A stretch of 64,000 bases of DNA from Streptomyces sp. TG1A-60 (GCF_037201975.1 NZ_CP147520.1:3348001-3412000), one strand, 5' to 3'. Positions 9,061-17,289 are shown, numbered from the stretch's first letter. Translations and numbers: made by a program. The notes: a model not told the origin generated them from the sequence alone.

Positions 9061-9104
9061 GTGTGGAGGCCGGCGGGGCCTATTTCGACAGGTCGGGTGG
9101 GCAT

Positions 9105-9568
9105 GACAGATAGCTGTAACTTGCAGCCGACCGTTATGGCAAGAGTTAGCTCTTAAACTCTCCAAAAGTCGTTCGGGGGCGAAGTGGTGTTCGTCTCGTC
9201 GAATTCCAGTACATCACGAGCCGTTTCAGCGGGGAGGTTGTGCTACCTTCCCTCCGCGTCAAAGAGGTGGGCGATTTGAGCACCTATCGGATGCGGTGTC
9301 CGGCGGGCTGGCCGCATCGCTCCTGACTACTGAACGCCGCCCCTGAGCTGCTGAGGTACCGGATTTCGACACCTCAGCCAGTTGCTTCGCCGCAGAAAAT
9401 TTCGGCGTCCGTGGGAGCGATTTCGGCAACCGGCGATCCACCCTTACTGTTTTGGTCTTCCCCGGCGACGCCTAGGGAAGTAGCCGGGAGTTCCAGAATT
9501 CACTCTGGACGCTTCCCAGGTGGTGTGGCTGTGTCGCCATGCCTGTCATCCAAAACCCTGATCCCGAT
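9105..9568. other. non-coding stretch between int/IS and the HTH gene
   Basis: About 460 bases with no convincing gene. G+C is lower than in the neighbours (for example 9140-9170). It lies between int, transcribed leftward, and the HTH gene, transcribed rightward, so it should hold the divergent promoters. I see no clear operator repeats. Confidence 0.4.
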
Positions 9569-9802
9569 ATGGAGACCTCATTGCCGAACCACTCCCCGCG
9601 CCTTGCCGGAGCCGAGCGTGACCAGCTCGCCACTCCCGCCGACGTGGCCGCGCACCTCGGGGTACCGGTGAAGACCCTCTACCAGTGGAAGTACCGGGGC
9701 ATCGGTCCGAGCGTTCACAAGGTCGGCCGTCACCTGCGCTACCGCTGGCGGGAGGTGGACGCGTGGCTGGATGCGCAGACGTCGTACGACCTCACGGCCT
9801 GA
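9569..9802 (+). CDS. MerR/HTH_17-type excisionase-like DNA-binding protein
   Basis: A small protein (77 residues from ATG 9569) with a winged-helix HTH_17 domain: TPADVAAHLGVPVKTLYQWK followed by the wing GRHLRYRWREVDAWL. In actinobacterial integrative elements such a protein commonly serves as excisionase or regulator of excision. TTG 9581 has a better-placed GGAG and could be the true start; ATG 9539 is a longer option without a ribosome site. It lies between int and the ATPase gene, as expected for a recombination directionality factor. Confidence 0.75.
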   Translation: METSLPNHSPRLAGAERDQLATPADVAAHLGVPVKTLYQWKYRGIGPSVHKVGRHLRYRWREVDAWLDAQTSYDLTA

Positions 9803-9950
9803 CCTCGCGTCTGGCGCGGACAACGAAGCGGCCCCCGGCGCGCCAACGCCGAGGGCCGAAGACTTCCCAACTGATCGCCCATCCCTGAACGCATGAGCTG
9901 GTGAGGGGCGGGACCTTGCCCGTCCTGCCTCTCACCGGAGAGGAACGCCT

Positions 9951-11663
9951 ATGGAGGACTCTACGTCCCCCAGCTCCACGAACACCTCCCCGACCGGCTG
10001 GCCCACTCCCGCGGTCCCCGGCGAGGGCGTCCCCTGGCGCCGCAGGGATCAGGCGGAAACACGGTCCCCGGCGTCGGGGACCGTCGAGCACTCGGCGGAT
10101 GTGGAAGCACGCGGGGACCGTCCCCAGCCGTCTGATGATGCCGCTGTTGGGGACCGTCCCCGCGAAGTGTCCGCTGTTCGGTCCCCGCACGTCCCGGTCC
10201 CCGTATCGACATCCGGCGTATCGACATCCGGCGCAAACCTACAGGTCAGCGGCGCCAAAATGGGGACCGGTCCCCAAGATGCTGCAGATGCACCGGTGGA
10301 CGGTATGGGGGACCGTGATCACGGTCCCCGCCAGTCGCAGGGGACCGACAACCCCGTGGCGGTTACCGCCCAGCAGAAGGGGACCGGTCCCGTCGACGCA
10401 CGGGGACCGGATCACGGGACCGGCTCCCGGCCTCCTCGGGGACCGGCAGACCCCGGGGAACAGGGTTCCGGTAGGGGCGCGGAACTGCTGGATGATCTGC
10501 GGGCGGCGATCGGCAAGTACGTCGTACTGCCCAGTGACGAGGCGCTGACAGCGGTCACGCTGTGGGTGGCGGCCACGCACATCCAGACCGTTCTGCAGCA
10601 CGCGCCGCGTCTGGCGGTCGTCGGCCCGACGAAGGGCTGCGGCAAGTCCCGGGTTCTTGACGTGCTCCACGAGACCGTCCACCAGCCGATCATGACGGTG
10701 AACATGTCCACGGCGGTGCTCTTCCGCGTCATCGGCAAGAACCCGCGCACGATCCTCGTGGACGAGGCCGACACCATCTTCAGCAAGGCCGGCGAGAACG
10801 AGGAACTGCGCGGCCTGCTGAACGCCGGACACCAGCGAAACCGGCCCGCCTGGCGCATCTCCGGTCCGGAGCACAAGCCAACCCCGTATCCGACTTTCGC
10901 CATGGCCGCACTGGCCTCGATCGGCGACCTCCCCGACACGATCACGGACCGGGCGGTCGTGCTCCGCATGCAAAAGCGCAAGCCGAGCGAGAAGGTGACC
11001 CCGTTCCGCTCCCGCTACGCCACACCGGAGCTGAACGCACTGCGGGACAAGCTGGCCGCCTGGCTGGGCCCGCTACGCGGCACGGCCGCCCCTATGGCGC
11101 CGACCATGCCGGTGGAGGACCGGGCGGCGGACACCTGGGAACCGCTGGTCATCATCGCCGACCTGGCCGGCGGCCACTGGCCCGCCAGTGCCCGTGCAGC
11201 CTGTGTGGCGATGACCCGGTTCGAGGCCGTCCAGGACGAGCAGACCAACCTGAAGACGAGGCTGCTGCGCGACATCCACCGCGTCTTCGAGGCACATGGC
11301 AACCCCGAGGCCCTGTCCTCCCTGGATCTGGTCACCGCCCTGCTCCAGGACCCCGACGCCCCCTGGGCAGAGCACGGCACCAACGGGCTCAACGCCTACC
11401 ACCTGGGCAGAATGCTGCGGGACTTCGACATCCGCCCGGCCAACTACCGCTTCGACAAGGGCAGGCAGGCTAAGGGGTACACCCGTAACCGGTTCCTCGA
11501 CAGCTGGGCCCGGCACTGCCCCGAGCTCACCGAGACGGCGCCCGCCCCCACGCACGACGCCACAACCGCGCGCCAGGTTCAGGGCAAGCCGCCCGCCGCC
11601 CCGGCGGGTCAGCTGCCCATCGGCCCACCCGGCGGACCCGCCGGCCCCAAACGCGCCCGCTAA
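9951..11663 (+). CDS. DUF3631-type P-loop ATPase
   Basis: A 570-residue protein. The first 175 residues are low-complexity and coded by DNA packed with GGGGACC/GGTCCCC palindromes, so that part may be constrained as DNA rather than protein. The ordered part has a Walker A GPTKGCGKSR (about 224-233) and Walker B TILVDEADTIF (about 267), then ITDRAVVLRMQKR, typical of the DUF3631 family often found in actinobacterial mobile elements. A role in element replication or transfer is inferred. ATG 9951 has GGAGAGGAA upstream. The C-terminus is Pro/Ala-rich. Its stop is followed by the inverted repeats I propose as part of oriT. Confidence 0.78.
   Translation: MEDSTSPSSTNTSPTGWPTPAVPGEGVPWRRRDQAETRSPASGTVEHSADVEARGDRPQPSDDAAVGDRPREVSAVRSPHVPVPVSTSGVSTSGANLQVSGAKMGTGPQDAADAPVDGMGDRDHGPRQSQGTDNPVAVTAQQKGTGPVDARGPDHGTGSRPPRGPADPGEQGSGRGAELLDDLRAAIGKYVVLPSDEALTAVTLWVAATHIQTVLQHAPRLAVVGPTKGCGKSRVLDVLHETVHQPIMTVNMSTAVLFRVIGKNPRTILVDEADTIFSKAGENEELRGLLNAGHQRNRPAWRISGPEHKPTPYPTFAMAALASIGDLPDTITDRAVVLRMQKRKPSEKVTPFRSRYATPELNALRDKLAAWLGPLRGTAAPMAPTMPVEDRAADTWEPLVIIADLAGGHWPASARAACVAMTRFEAVQDEQTNLKTRLLRDIHRVFEAHGNPEALSSLDLVTALLQDPDAPWAEHGTNGLNAYHLGRMLRDFDIRPANYRFDKGRQAKGYTRNRFLDSWARHCPELTETAPAPTHDATTARQVQGKPPAAPAGQLPIGPPGGPAGPKRAR
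10014..10460. repeat. cluster of GGGGACCG/CGGTCCCC palindromes inside the ATPase gene
   Basis: At least seven dyads built on GGGGACC/GGTCCCC lie in about 450 bp: 10063-10082, 10113-10125 (GGGGACCGTCCCC), 10149-10161 (same), 10262-10275 (GGGGACCGGTCCCC), 10308-10329 (perfect 22-bp palindrome), 10379-10391 and 10402-10420. Single half sites lie in between. A 15-bp tandem repeat, GTATCGACATCCGGC, sits at 10203-10217 and 10218-10232. It is all within the low-complexity coding region. This looks like a protein-binding or origin array; function is inferred. Confidence 0.65.
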
Positions 11664-11690
11664 CCCGCCTCCCGCTGGGTCCGTATCACT

Positions 11691-11810
11691 GCGTCGCATC
11701 CGTCCCCGCGCAGGTCAGCGCGGGGACGGATGTCCTCACCGGGACGGACTTCTCCGTACCTGCCCGAGTGTCCGTACCTACCCTGACCAGGCATGGGACG
11801 GATGCGACGC
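11691..11810. other. nested inverted repeats, candidate oriT part 1
   Basis: CATCCGTCCCCGCGC at 11697-11711 pairs perfectly with 11718-11732 (15-bp stem, 6-nt loop). In addition the 16-mer GCGTCGCATCCGTCCC at 11691-11706 has a perfect inverted copy at 11795-11810. It lies just upstream of the mobC-like and relaxase genes, where oriT is often found. The inner hairpin could also simply terminate the ATPase gene. Confidence 0.45.
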
Positions 11811-11851
11811 CCGTGACACACCTTCCGCCCCCTCACTACCGGAGCACTCCG

Positions 11852-12454
11852 ATGCACGAACAGCACCACGAACACCCCATGCCCCAGGAACAGATGGCCA
11901 CCACCCCCGTCACACGCACAGCAAGTTGTCGGGTAAGGAGTCCTTACCCGACCCCCGCCCCAGAGGAGGCGGAGGCATCCGGCGCAGGGGCACAGGGGTC
12001 GACCGGCCCGGGGGAGCCGACCGGGACTGGGGGCAGCGAGCCGTCGTCAAGCGTGCCGCAGCAGCCGGCGCCGCGTCGCCGTCTGCGTGACAAGCAGCTG
12101 CGCGAGCACCGCGTCCACCCCCGCTACAACGACGACGAATTCGCCCTCGTCCAGAACGCCGCCGCCCTGAGCCGCATGAAGCCCGGCGGCTACGTCGCCG
12201 AGTGCGCGCTCGCCGCCGCCCGCGCCGACGACCCCACCGCAGCCGTCGCCGACTACCGCGCCATGGTCAAGGCGCTGTTGGCCGCCAACCGGCAGCTCGG
12301 CGGTATCGGCAACAACCTCAACCAGCTCACATGGCACCTCAACAGGGACGGCTCCTGGCCCCACCCCGACACCGTCCAACGGCTCCTGGAGCGCGTCGAG
12401 GCATCCATCGCCGAGGTGGACACCGCCGTTGCCCAGATCACCGAGGGGCGGTGA
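11852..12454 (+). CDS. MobC-like relaxosome accessory protein
   Basis: A 200-residue protein from ATG 11852 (GGAG seven bases upstream). The first 80 residues are low-complexity. The ordered part starts near LRDKQLREHRVHPRYNDDEF and carries the MobC-type C-terminal pattern ANRQLGGIGNNLNQLTWHLN. MobC proteins bind oriT and assist the relaxase, which here begins a few bases after the mobC stop. Because a 25-bp palindrome (11928-11952) lies in the low-complexity part, translation may start further downstream, for example near GTG 12052, leaving the palindrome outside the gene. Confidence 0.78.
   Translation: MHEQHHEHPMPQEQMATTPVTRTASCRVRSPYPTPAPEEAEASGAGAQGSTGPGEPTGTGGSEPSSSVPQQPAPRRRLRDKQLREHRVHPRYNDDEFALVQNAAALSRMKPGGYVAECALAAARADDPTAAVADYRAMVKALLAANRQLGGIGNNLNQLTWHLNRDGSWPHPDTVQRLLERVEASIAEVDTAVAQITEGR
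11928..11952. other. 25-bp palindrome, candidate oriT part 2
   Basis: Perfect arms of 12 bases, GTCGGGTAAGGA and TCCTTACCCGAC, around a single central G. It is the strongest dyad near the relaxase and less GC-rich than its surroundings. It falls in the poorly conserved beginning of the mobC ORF. A role as relaxase recognition/nic hairpin is inferred from position only. Confidence 0.45.
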
Positions 12455-12458
12455 GCCA

Positions 12459-14012
12459 TTGATACCGAAGATCATCCTCGGCAAGGGGCCCCACGCCACA
12501 CGCCGCACGATCGGCTACCTCTTCGGCAAAGGCCGGGCCAGCGAACACATCGACCCGCACCTGGTGGCCTCCTGGAACGACTTCGCCCCCGACCCTGGCC
12601 GCAGCCCCCACCGCGACCCCAAGGACGTGGAGGCCCAGCTCGCCGCACAACTCGACCAGCCCGTGAAGATGCTCGGCGACAAAGCACCCAAGCACACCGT
12701 GTGGCACTGCCCCGTCCGTGCCGCCCCCGAAGACCCGATCCTCACCGACACCCAGTGGGGGGATATCGCCCGCCGGATCGTGGCCGCCGCCGGCATCGCC
12801 CCCGAAGGCGACGAGGAAGCCTGCCGCTGGGTGGCCGTCCGCCACGCCGACGACCACATCCACATCGCCGCCACCCTCGTACGCCAGGATGGTCGCCGCC
12901 CCCAGCGCGACTTTGACCAGCGGGCCGTCCAGCGCGAAGCCCGCCAGATCGAAGTCGACTACGGACTGAGGCGACTGAGGCCGGGCGACGGCACCGCCGC
13001 CAAACGCCCCACCAGCAAGGAGCACTTCAAGGCCAAACGCCTGGGCCAGGAAGCGGCCACCCGCGAGATCCTGCGCCTGCGCGTCCGCCGCGCCGTCGCC
13101 GCCGCGGCCGACGAGGCCCAGCTCTTCGCCCTGTTGGAGGCCACCGGCGTGACCGTGCGCCTCAAGCACGGCCCGTCCGGCGACGCCCTCGGCTGCAACT
13201 TCGCCCTGTCCGGCGACACCAACGACAAGGGCGAGCCGGTCTTCTACTCCGGCTCCACCCTCGCCCCCGACCTCTCCCTCCCCAACATCCGCCAACGCCT
13301 CGTTACCACCAGCCCCGAACCTGTCACCGTCCGCCCGGGCAACCTGTGGCACCAGGCCACCGCCGCCACCGAACGCATCCCCTACCACCTCACCCACAGC
13401 GACGACCCCACGGCTCAAGGACAGCTGGTCGCGCTCGGCGCCGCACTGGACCTCCTGCCGGCCACCGGACCGGCGGTGCTCAAGGCCGAACTCGAACAGG
13501 CCGCGGCCGCCTTCGAGCGCGCCACCCGCTCCCGCATCGCCGCCGACCTCGACAGCACACGCGTCCTGCGGCGCAGCGTCCAGGCGATCTGGCGCGACCG
13601 CCCCCAGGACAGGGACGGGGCCGGATTCGCGATGCTTCTGGATGCCGCACTCACCGCGGTGGCGTTCGCGATTCACTGGCACCGCATCCGTCAGCACGCA
13701 CAGCAGGAGGCGGCAGCCGAGCAGGCCCTCCTCCACTTGCAGGTGGCGTACGCGCAGGTCGCCGAGCCGGTCCTGGTCGGCCTCGCCAGCCGGACGCCCA
13801 GCCCGCAGACCAAACGCCGCTTCGCCCACCACCTCCAGCAGGCGGTACCGGAACACTCCGAGCGCATCCTGGCCGACTCCGCCTGGGAAGCACTCGCCAC
13901 CGTGCTCGCCGAGGCCGAAGCAGCAGGACACAACTCAGCCACCGTCCTCGACCAGGCGCTCGGACAGCGCACCCTGGATGACGCCCACAGCCCCGCCCGC
14001 GCACTGACCTGA
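12459..14012 (+). CDS. relaxase/mobilization nuclease
   Basis: A 517-residue HUH relaxase that would nick oriT and lead the strand to a recipient cell. TTG 12459 gives the expected N-terminus IPKIILGKGPHATRRTIGYL, with a candidate catalytic Tyr in GYLFGKG (about residue 25). The metal-binding HUH motif is HADDHIHIAA (about 129-138), preceded by KHTVWHCPVRA. This order matches the VirD2/MobA-like Relaxase family. The C-terminal 300 residues are helical, Ala/Arg-rich and not recognised. It follows mobC by four bases, so the two are coupled. No transfer ATPase is nearby, so mobilization would need a helper system. Confidence 0.87.
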   Translation: MIPKIILGKGPHATRRTIGYLFGKGRASEHIDPHLVASWNDFAPDPGRSPHRDPKDVEAQLAAQLDQPVKMLGDKAPKHTVWHCPVRAAPEDPILTDTQWGDIARRIVAAAGIAPEGDEEACRWVAVRHADDHIHIAATLVRQDGRRPQRDFDQRAVQREARQIEVDYGLRRLRPGDGTAAKRPTSKEHFKAKRLGQEAATREILRLRVRRAVAAAADEAQLFALLEATGVTVRLKHGPSGDALGCNFALSGDTNDKGEPVFYSGSTLAPDLSLPNIRQRLVTTSPEPVTVRPGNLWHQATAATERIPYHLTHSDDPTAQGQLVALGAALDLLPATGPAVLKAELEQAAAAFERATRSRIAADLDSTRVLRRSVQAIWRDRPQDRDGAGFAMLLDAALTAVAFAIHWHRIRQHAQQEAAAEQALLHLQVAYAQVAEPVLVGLASRTPSPQTKRRFAHHLQQAVPEHSERILADSAWEALATVLAEAEAAGHNSATVLDQALGQRTLDDAHSPARALT

Positions 14013-14135
14013 CGCATCCGCCGCCTCGGCGAACGCCATCCGCCCAGTCCACGAGCCGAGGCAGCCCGTACTCCGCCCGTCCAGCCTGCGGCAGCGGCTC
14101 CTCCCTCACAGCCTCAGTCGGCACGGCGGCGCTGA

Positions 14136-14690
14136 TCACGGCCGCGCGGACGCCTTGGGAGTGAGCAGCTCCAGCGCTTCCTCCCAGCGGTAGCGGTCTG
14201 CCCCGCCGCCGGCCTTTGGCCTGTGCGGCTCGTACGAACCGATCAGGACGCCCATCTCGCGCAACCGCTCCAGACTCTGCCGGTACGCGGGATGGGCGGC
14301 CTGGGCTGAGTTCACGTACGGCAGGACGGCAGTGGGGATGCCCATGCCGTACGCCTCGCACAGGATGCCCAGGGCCAGAGTGTCGGATATCCCTGCCGCC
14401 CACTTATTGACGGTATTGAAGGTGGCCGGGGCCACCGCGATGGCGTCGGCGGGTGGCAGCGGGCGAGGATCGTCGGGTGAGCGCCAGGCCGATCGGATCG
14501 GGTAGCCGGTCTGGGCCTCGACCGCCTCCGTGTCGATGAAACCCAGCCCCTGCGGGGTGGCCACCACGCCGACGTCCCAGTTCGCCTCTTGAGCAGCCGT
14601 GATCAGCTTGCCGACGTCGCCGGCGACACCGGCCGCGCAGACGACGACGTACAGGAACGGCTTTTTGCCCGGCGCCTGCGGTTCGGTCAC
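14136..14690 (-). CDS. flavoprotein (PPC decarboxylase/EpiD-like family)
   Basis: A 184-residue protein of the FMN-binding flavoprotein family that includes phosphopantothenoylcysteine decarboxylase and the lantibiotic decarboxylase EpiD. It shows the Rossmann-like start VVVCAAGVAGDVGKLI (about 11-26) and the FMN motif APATFNTVNKWAAGISDTLA, corresponding to the family PASANT segment. Substrate is unknown. GTG 14690 overlaps the downstream stop of the WbqC-like gene (GTGA), so it ends a four-gene leftward operon. EpiD-type chemistry needs a C-terminal Cys on its peptide, which the nearby candidate peptide lacks, so a direct role there is doubtful. Confidence 0.8.
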   Translation of the reverse strand: MTEPQAPGKKPFLYVVVCAAGVAGDVGKLITAAQEANWDVGVVATPQGLGFIDTEAVEAQTGYPIRSAWRSPDDPRPLPPADAIAVAPATFNTVNKWAAGISDTLALGILCEAYGMGIPTAVLPYVNSAQAAHPAYRQSLERLREMGVLIGSYEPHRPKAGGGADRYRWEEALELLTPKASARP

Positions 14691-15412
14691 GTGAAGCCCC
14701 CAGAAGCAGTTGGTCTCGTTGGGCCGCCAGCTTGGCGGCCAGGACTTCCGGTCCGATCTGGCTCAGCGCCCACAGACTGCTGATCCCTCGGGACCACCGC
14801 CAGAGTGGGTCTTCCGTCTCCACAGGAGTGTGGAAAGCCAGCACCGGGATGCCGTGGGCATCGAACGGAGCCGGGTCGAGGTAGCGCCAGCCACCCGTGC
14901 CGCAGAGATAGTGGGTACTGCTCGTGGCCACGGCCAGTTCTGCGAGCCGTTCTGATCGGCCTTCCCGAGTCGGGATCGTGCTGCTGTCCAGTACTTCGCC
15001 GCTCCAGCCAAGTGCGGTGAGCAGCGTGATCGTCGACGCCCTGGCGATGCCGGAGACGCGGTCGGTGGTCTCGAACTGATCGAGAACCGCGTCCAGGACC
15101 CCACGCACCGCTGGCCAGTGGCGGCTGCGGCCGTAGTACTGGCGAATCAGCAGGCTGACGGTGCGGCGGGAGCGGCTGGGGTCGGCGAGCCGCGCCCGGC
15201 TGATCAGTGTCGTGCGCCCATCGGGCAGGTGCGTGGGGAGCGTGAGCCACTGCTGCCTGGCGGGGCTGTCCAGGGCCGCGAGCCGAGCCCGGTGCTGATA
15301 GTCGCGCCGGGCGAACTGGACGTCGTCGAGGACGATCCACCGGGCCGGCGGCGTACAGCTTCGCCAGAGTGGACAGCCGCGGGAACAGGTTCGGTTGGTG
15401 GATCGCGCACAC
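14687..15412 (-). CDS. WbqC-like family protein, two apparent frameshifts
   Basis: The N-terminus from GTG 15412, CAIHQPNLFPRLSTLAKL, is characteristic of the WbqC family, associated with polysaccharide and natural-product loci and of unclear biochemistry. At about 15342-15346 the frame changes; the continuation WIVLDDVQFARRDYQHRARL and the rest of the family (to QRDQLLLG) are in another frame. Near the C run 14697-14701 a return to the first frame would give a stop at 14687 overlapping the flavoprotein GTG, exactly as expected for an operon. One surplus base and one missing base explain everything. Either both are sequence errors or this is a pseudogene. Confidence 0.7.
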   Translation of the reverse strand: MCAIHQPNLFPRLSTLAKLYAAGPVDRPRRRPVRPARLSAPGSARGPGQPRQAAVAHAPHAPARWAHDTDQPGAARRPQPLPPHRQPADSPVLRPQPPLASGAWGPGRGSRSVRDHRPRLRHRQGVDDHAAHRTWLERRSTGQQHDPDSGRPIRTARRTGRGHEQYPLSLRHGWLALPRPGSVRCPRHPGAGFPHSCGDGRPTLAVVPRDQQSVGAEPDRTGSPGRQAGGPTRPTASGGFT

Positions 15413-15440
15413 CCCGCCCGGCGAACCAGCGTGGGACAGG

Positions 15441-16130
15441 TCAGGTGCCGATGAGGCGGCTGTCGAATCCGTCGCGCAGAAGGCGCTCGTAAGCGTCATA
15501 CACATCCCCCGGTACGTCCTGCTCGACGGCGAAGCCGAGCTTCGGGTACTCGATCACCCGTTGCAGGTCGCCGACGAGCATGTCGACGACCAGCTTCTCG
15601 TCGCCGATGGACTTGATGTAGTCGTCCAACTCCAGCGGCTCGGAAGCGCACACGACCTCAGCCTCGGGCCACAGCTTGCGGGAGGTCGCATACGAGCGGC
15701 GTTCCATGTACGGCTTGGAGATGAGCAGCAGCGACTCGACCGCGATGCCGGCCTCGGCCAGCATCTCGCGGGAGAAGGTGACGTTCTGGCCAGTGTTGGC
15801 CGCCTTGGGCTCGACCAGGATCGCCTCGTCCGGCACCCCGAGGCTCAGGGCGTGCTCGCGGTAATGGACGGCCTCACCGCGTGGGAAGCGGGCCCGGGTG
15901 GTGGGGCTGTTGCCCCCGCTGAACACCACGACCGGGAAGAGGCCGGCGCGGTAGAGGCCTGCGGCCGTGGTGGCCACCCCAAGGTCGTGGCTGCCCAGGC
16001 CGATCGCCGCCGAGCAGGGACGCTGCTCGTGGCCCATCTGGTGGTAGTTCCAGATCAGCGTCGCGTCGTGGAACTGCTCGTCGGTGATCTGGCGTTGCTC
16101 GTGCTCCGGCACTGGCACTCCCTGGCTCAT
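15441..16130 (-). CDS. YdcF family protein (DUF218)
   Basis: A 229-residue protein of the YdcF/DUF218 family, whose members bind nucleotides and lack a well-defined reaction. Family motifs visible are CSAAIGLGSHDLGVATTAAG, the GGN element in VVVFSGGNSPTTR and a downstream EPKAANTGQN block. No signal peptide or membrane segment, so the protein is cytosolic. ATG 16130 overlaps the stop of the XRE/TPR regulator gene as ATGA, so the two are coupled. In this setting it may modify a small molecule made by the divergent operon; that is inference. Confidence 0.8.
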   Translation of the reverse strand: MSQGVPVPEHEQRQITDEQFHDATLIWNYHQMGHEQRPCSAAIGLGSHDLGVATTAAGLYRAGLFPVVVFSGGNSPTTRARFPRGEAVHYREHALSLGVPDEAILVEPKAANTGQNVTFSREMLAEAGIAVESLLLISKPYMERRSYATSRKLWPEAEVVCASEPLELDDYIKSIGDEKLVVDMLVGDLQRVIEYPKLGFAVEQDVPGDVYDAYERLLRDGFDSRLIGT

Positions 16131-17170
16131 CCCTGCTGGCCCTTTCGGATGCCCTCGATACTGTGCAGCTGGTGGCTCAACCCGTACTGGCGGGCCACCT
16201 GTGCCGCCTGATCGAGGACGGACAGCCCATCATTCCGGGTCGCCGCATCCGACAGAAGGATGTGCCCGTATGCGGTGTCCAACCGCACCCGCTGCATCGG
16301 GGAGTCGACCGTGCCGGTGGTGCGCGCGATGTCGATGTAGTGCAGGGCCTGCTTCAGGTCGCCGACGCCTCGGTGGGCCAGGGCCAGCTTCTGGTGGGCA
16401 ACAGACCAGTCCTCCGGCTCGCCCAGGTCCTCGAAGGAGCGAGTGGCCTCCACCATGACGCCGGTGGCGTACCCGTTGTTGCCCTCCTTGCTCAGTGCCG
16501 TACCGACCCAGAGCCGGGCCCTGGCACGGTCGCGAGGGCTCAAGCGCTCGTCCGCTGCAAGGAGTTCGTACTGCCGGGCAGAGGATTCGAGCTGGCCGGA
16601 CATTTCCTGAACGACGGCGAGGGAGAGCTCGATCTGAGCCACTCGACGCGGGATATCGAGTTCGGTGAACATGCCGCGGGCGGTCATGTAGGAGTGCCGG
16701 GCGGAGAGCGGGCCGAGGATCGCGCCCTGGTCACGTTGGAGATCGCCGAGCAGCACGAGGGAACGGCCGTAGAGGTAAAGGCCCTTGTCATCCAGGTGAT
16801 GGGGGTCGTGCCGGGTCAGCCAGCGGTTCAACAGTGAGGTGGCGAAGGGGAAGTTCTGGCGGCTGACGCAGATCACAGCACGCTCGATGTCCTCGGTCCA
16901 GGTCTCGTAGTCCGCCGGCCGCGCGCTCTTCCTGCCAGGGAAGATCAGCACCTCGAACCTGGCCTGAGCAGCGGAGCCCGCGCGGGCCAGTGCCGTGTCG
17001 AGGATGGCCTGGGTATCCGGGCGGGGCTGGGTGGCGGTACCGAGGCTCTCCCACTTGGCGACCGTGCGCAGTGCGACACCGAGGTGCTCTGCGAATGCGC
17101 GCGTGCTCATACGCAGCGCGGCGCGCAGGGCGCTCGCCTCCCGGCCTGTCCATTGCTGCACACTGACCAC
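16127..17170 (-). CDS. XRE-family transcriptional regulator with TPR-like repeats
   Basis: A 347-residue regulator. The HTH is near the N-terminus (STRAFAEHLGVALRTVAKWE, about 20-39), followed by a helical region with TPR-like units (ALARAGSAAQARFEVL, LALAHRGVGDLKQALHYIDI). Such HTH-TPR proteins often respond to small peptides or autoinducers in Streptomyces and control neighbouring biosynthetic genes. GTG 17170 is chosen because GGAGG lies six bases upstream; the longer reading to 17233 has no ribosome site. It heads the leftward operon and is divergent from the radical SAM operon, so it probably controls both through the 17171-17289 spacer. Confidence 0.85.
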   Translation of the reverse strand: MVSVQQWTGREASALRAALRMSTRAFAEHLGVALRTVAKWESLGTATQPRPDTQAILDTALARAGSAAQARFEVLIFPGRKSARPADYETWTEDIERAVICVSRQNFPFATSLLNRWLTRHDPHHLDDKGLYLYGRSLVLLGDLQRDQGAILGPLSARHSYMTARGMFTELDIPRRVAQIELSLAVVQEMSGQLESSARQYELLAADERLSPRDRARARLWVGTALSKEGNNGYATGVMVEATRSFEDLGEPEDWSVAHQKLALAHRGVGDLKQALHYIDIARTTGTVDSPMQRVRLDTAYGHILLSDAATRNDGLSVLDQAAQVARQYGLSHQLHSIEGIRKGQQG

Positions 17171-17224
17171 GGATGACCTCCCTCCGTCATGTATGGAAGC
17201 ACTCTCGGTGACGACGTAGGGCGG

Positions 17225-17245
17225 GAAGTGCAACGGAAGTACAAC
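17225..17245. promoter_or_regulatory. GAAGTRCAAC direct repeats in the divergent promoter region
   Basis: GAAGTGCAAC at 17225-17234 and GAAGTACAAC at 17236-17245, one helical turn apart, in the 119-bp spacer between the XRE/TPR gene and the rightward operon. The position and spacing fit an operator for the regulator; binding itself is inferred. Confidence 0.4.
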
Positions 17246-17289
17246 AGCAGGTCATTTCGAGGCCGTTCACGACGGCCGACGCTGTGGGC

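Larger units (their letters stand above)
7531..9104 (-). pseudogene. small ORF upstream of int, split by the IS
   Basis: With the IS and one target duplication removed, a 65-codon ORF opens on this strand from ATG 9104, crosses the junction in frame and stops at 7531-7533. The stop overlaps the TTG start of int. It begins MPTRPVEIGPAG and ends PFQEALLG. No family was recognised and there is no strong ribosome site at its start, so it may be only a leader ORF. The tight overlap with int suggests translational coupling that the IS would have broken. Confidence 0.3.

Noticed and set aside
9951..14012. Self-conjugative AICE of the pSAM2 type
   Set aside because: No FtsK/SpoIIIE-like TraB translocase or RepSA-like initiator is present; a MobC-relaxase pair is, so mobilizable fits better.
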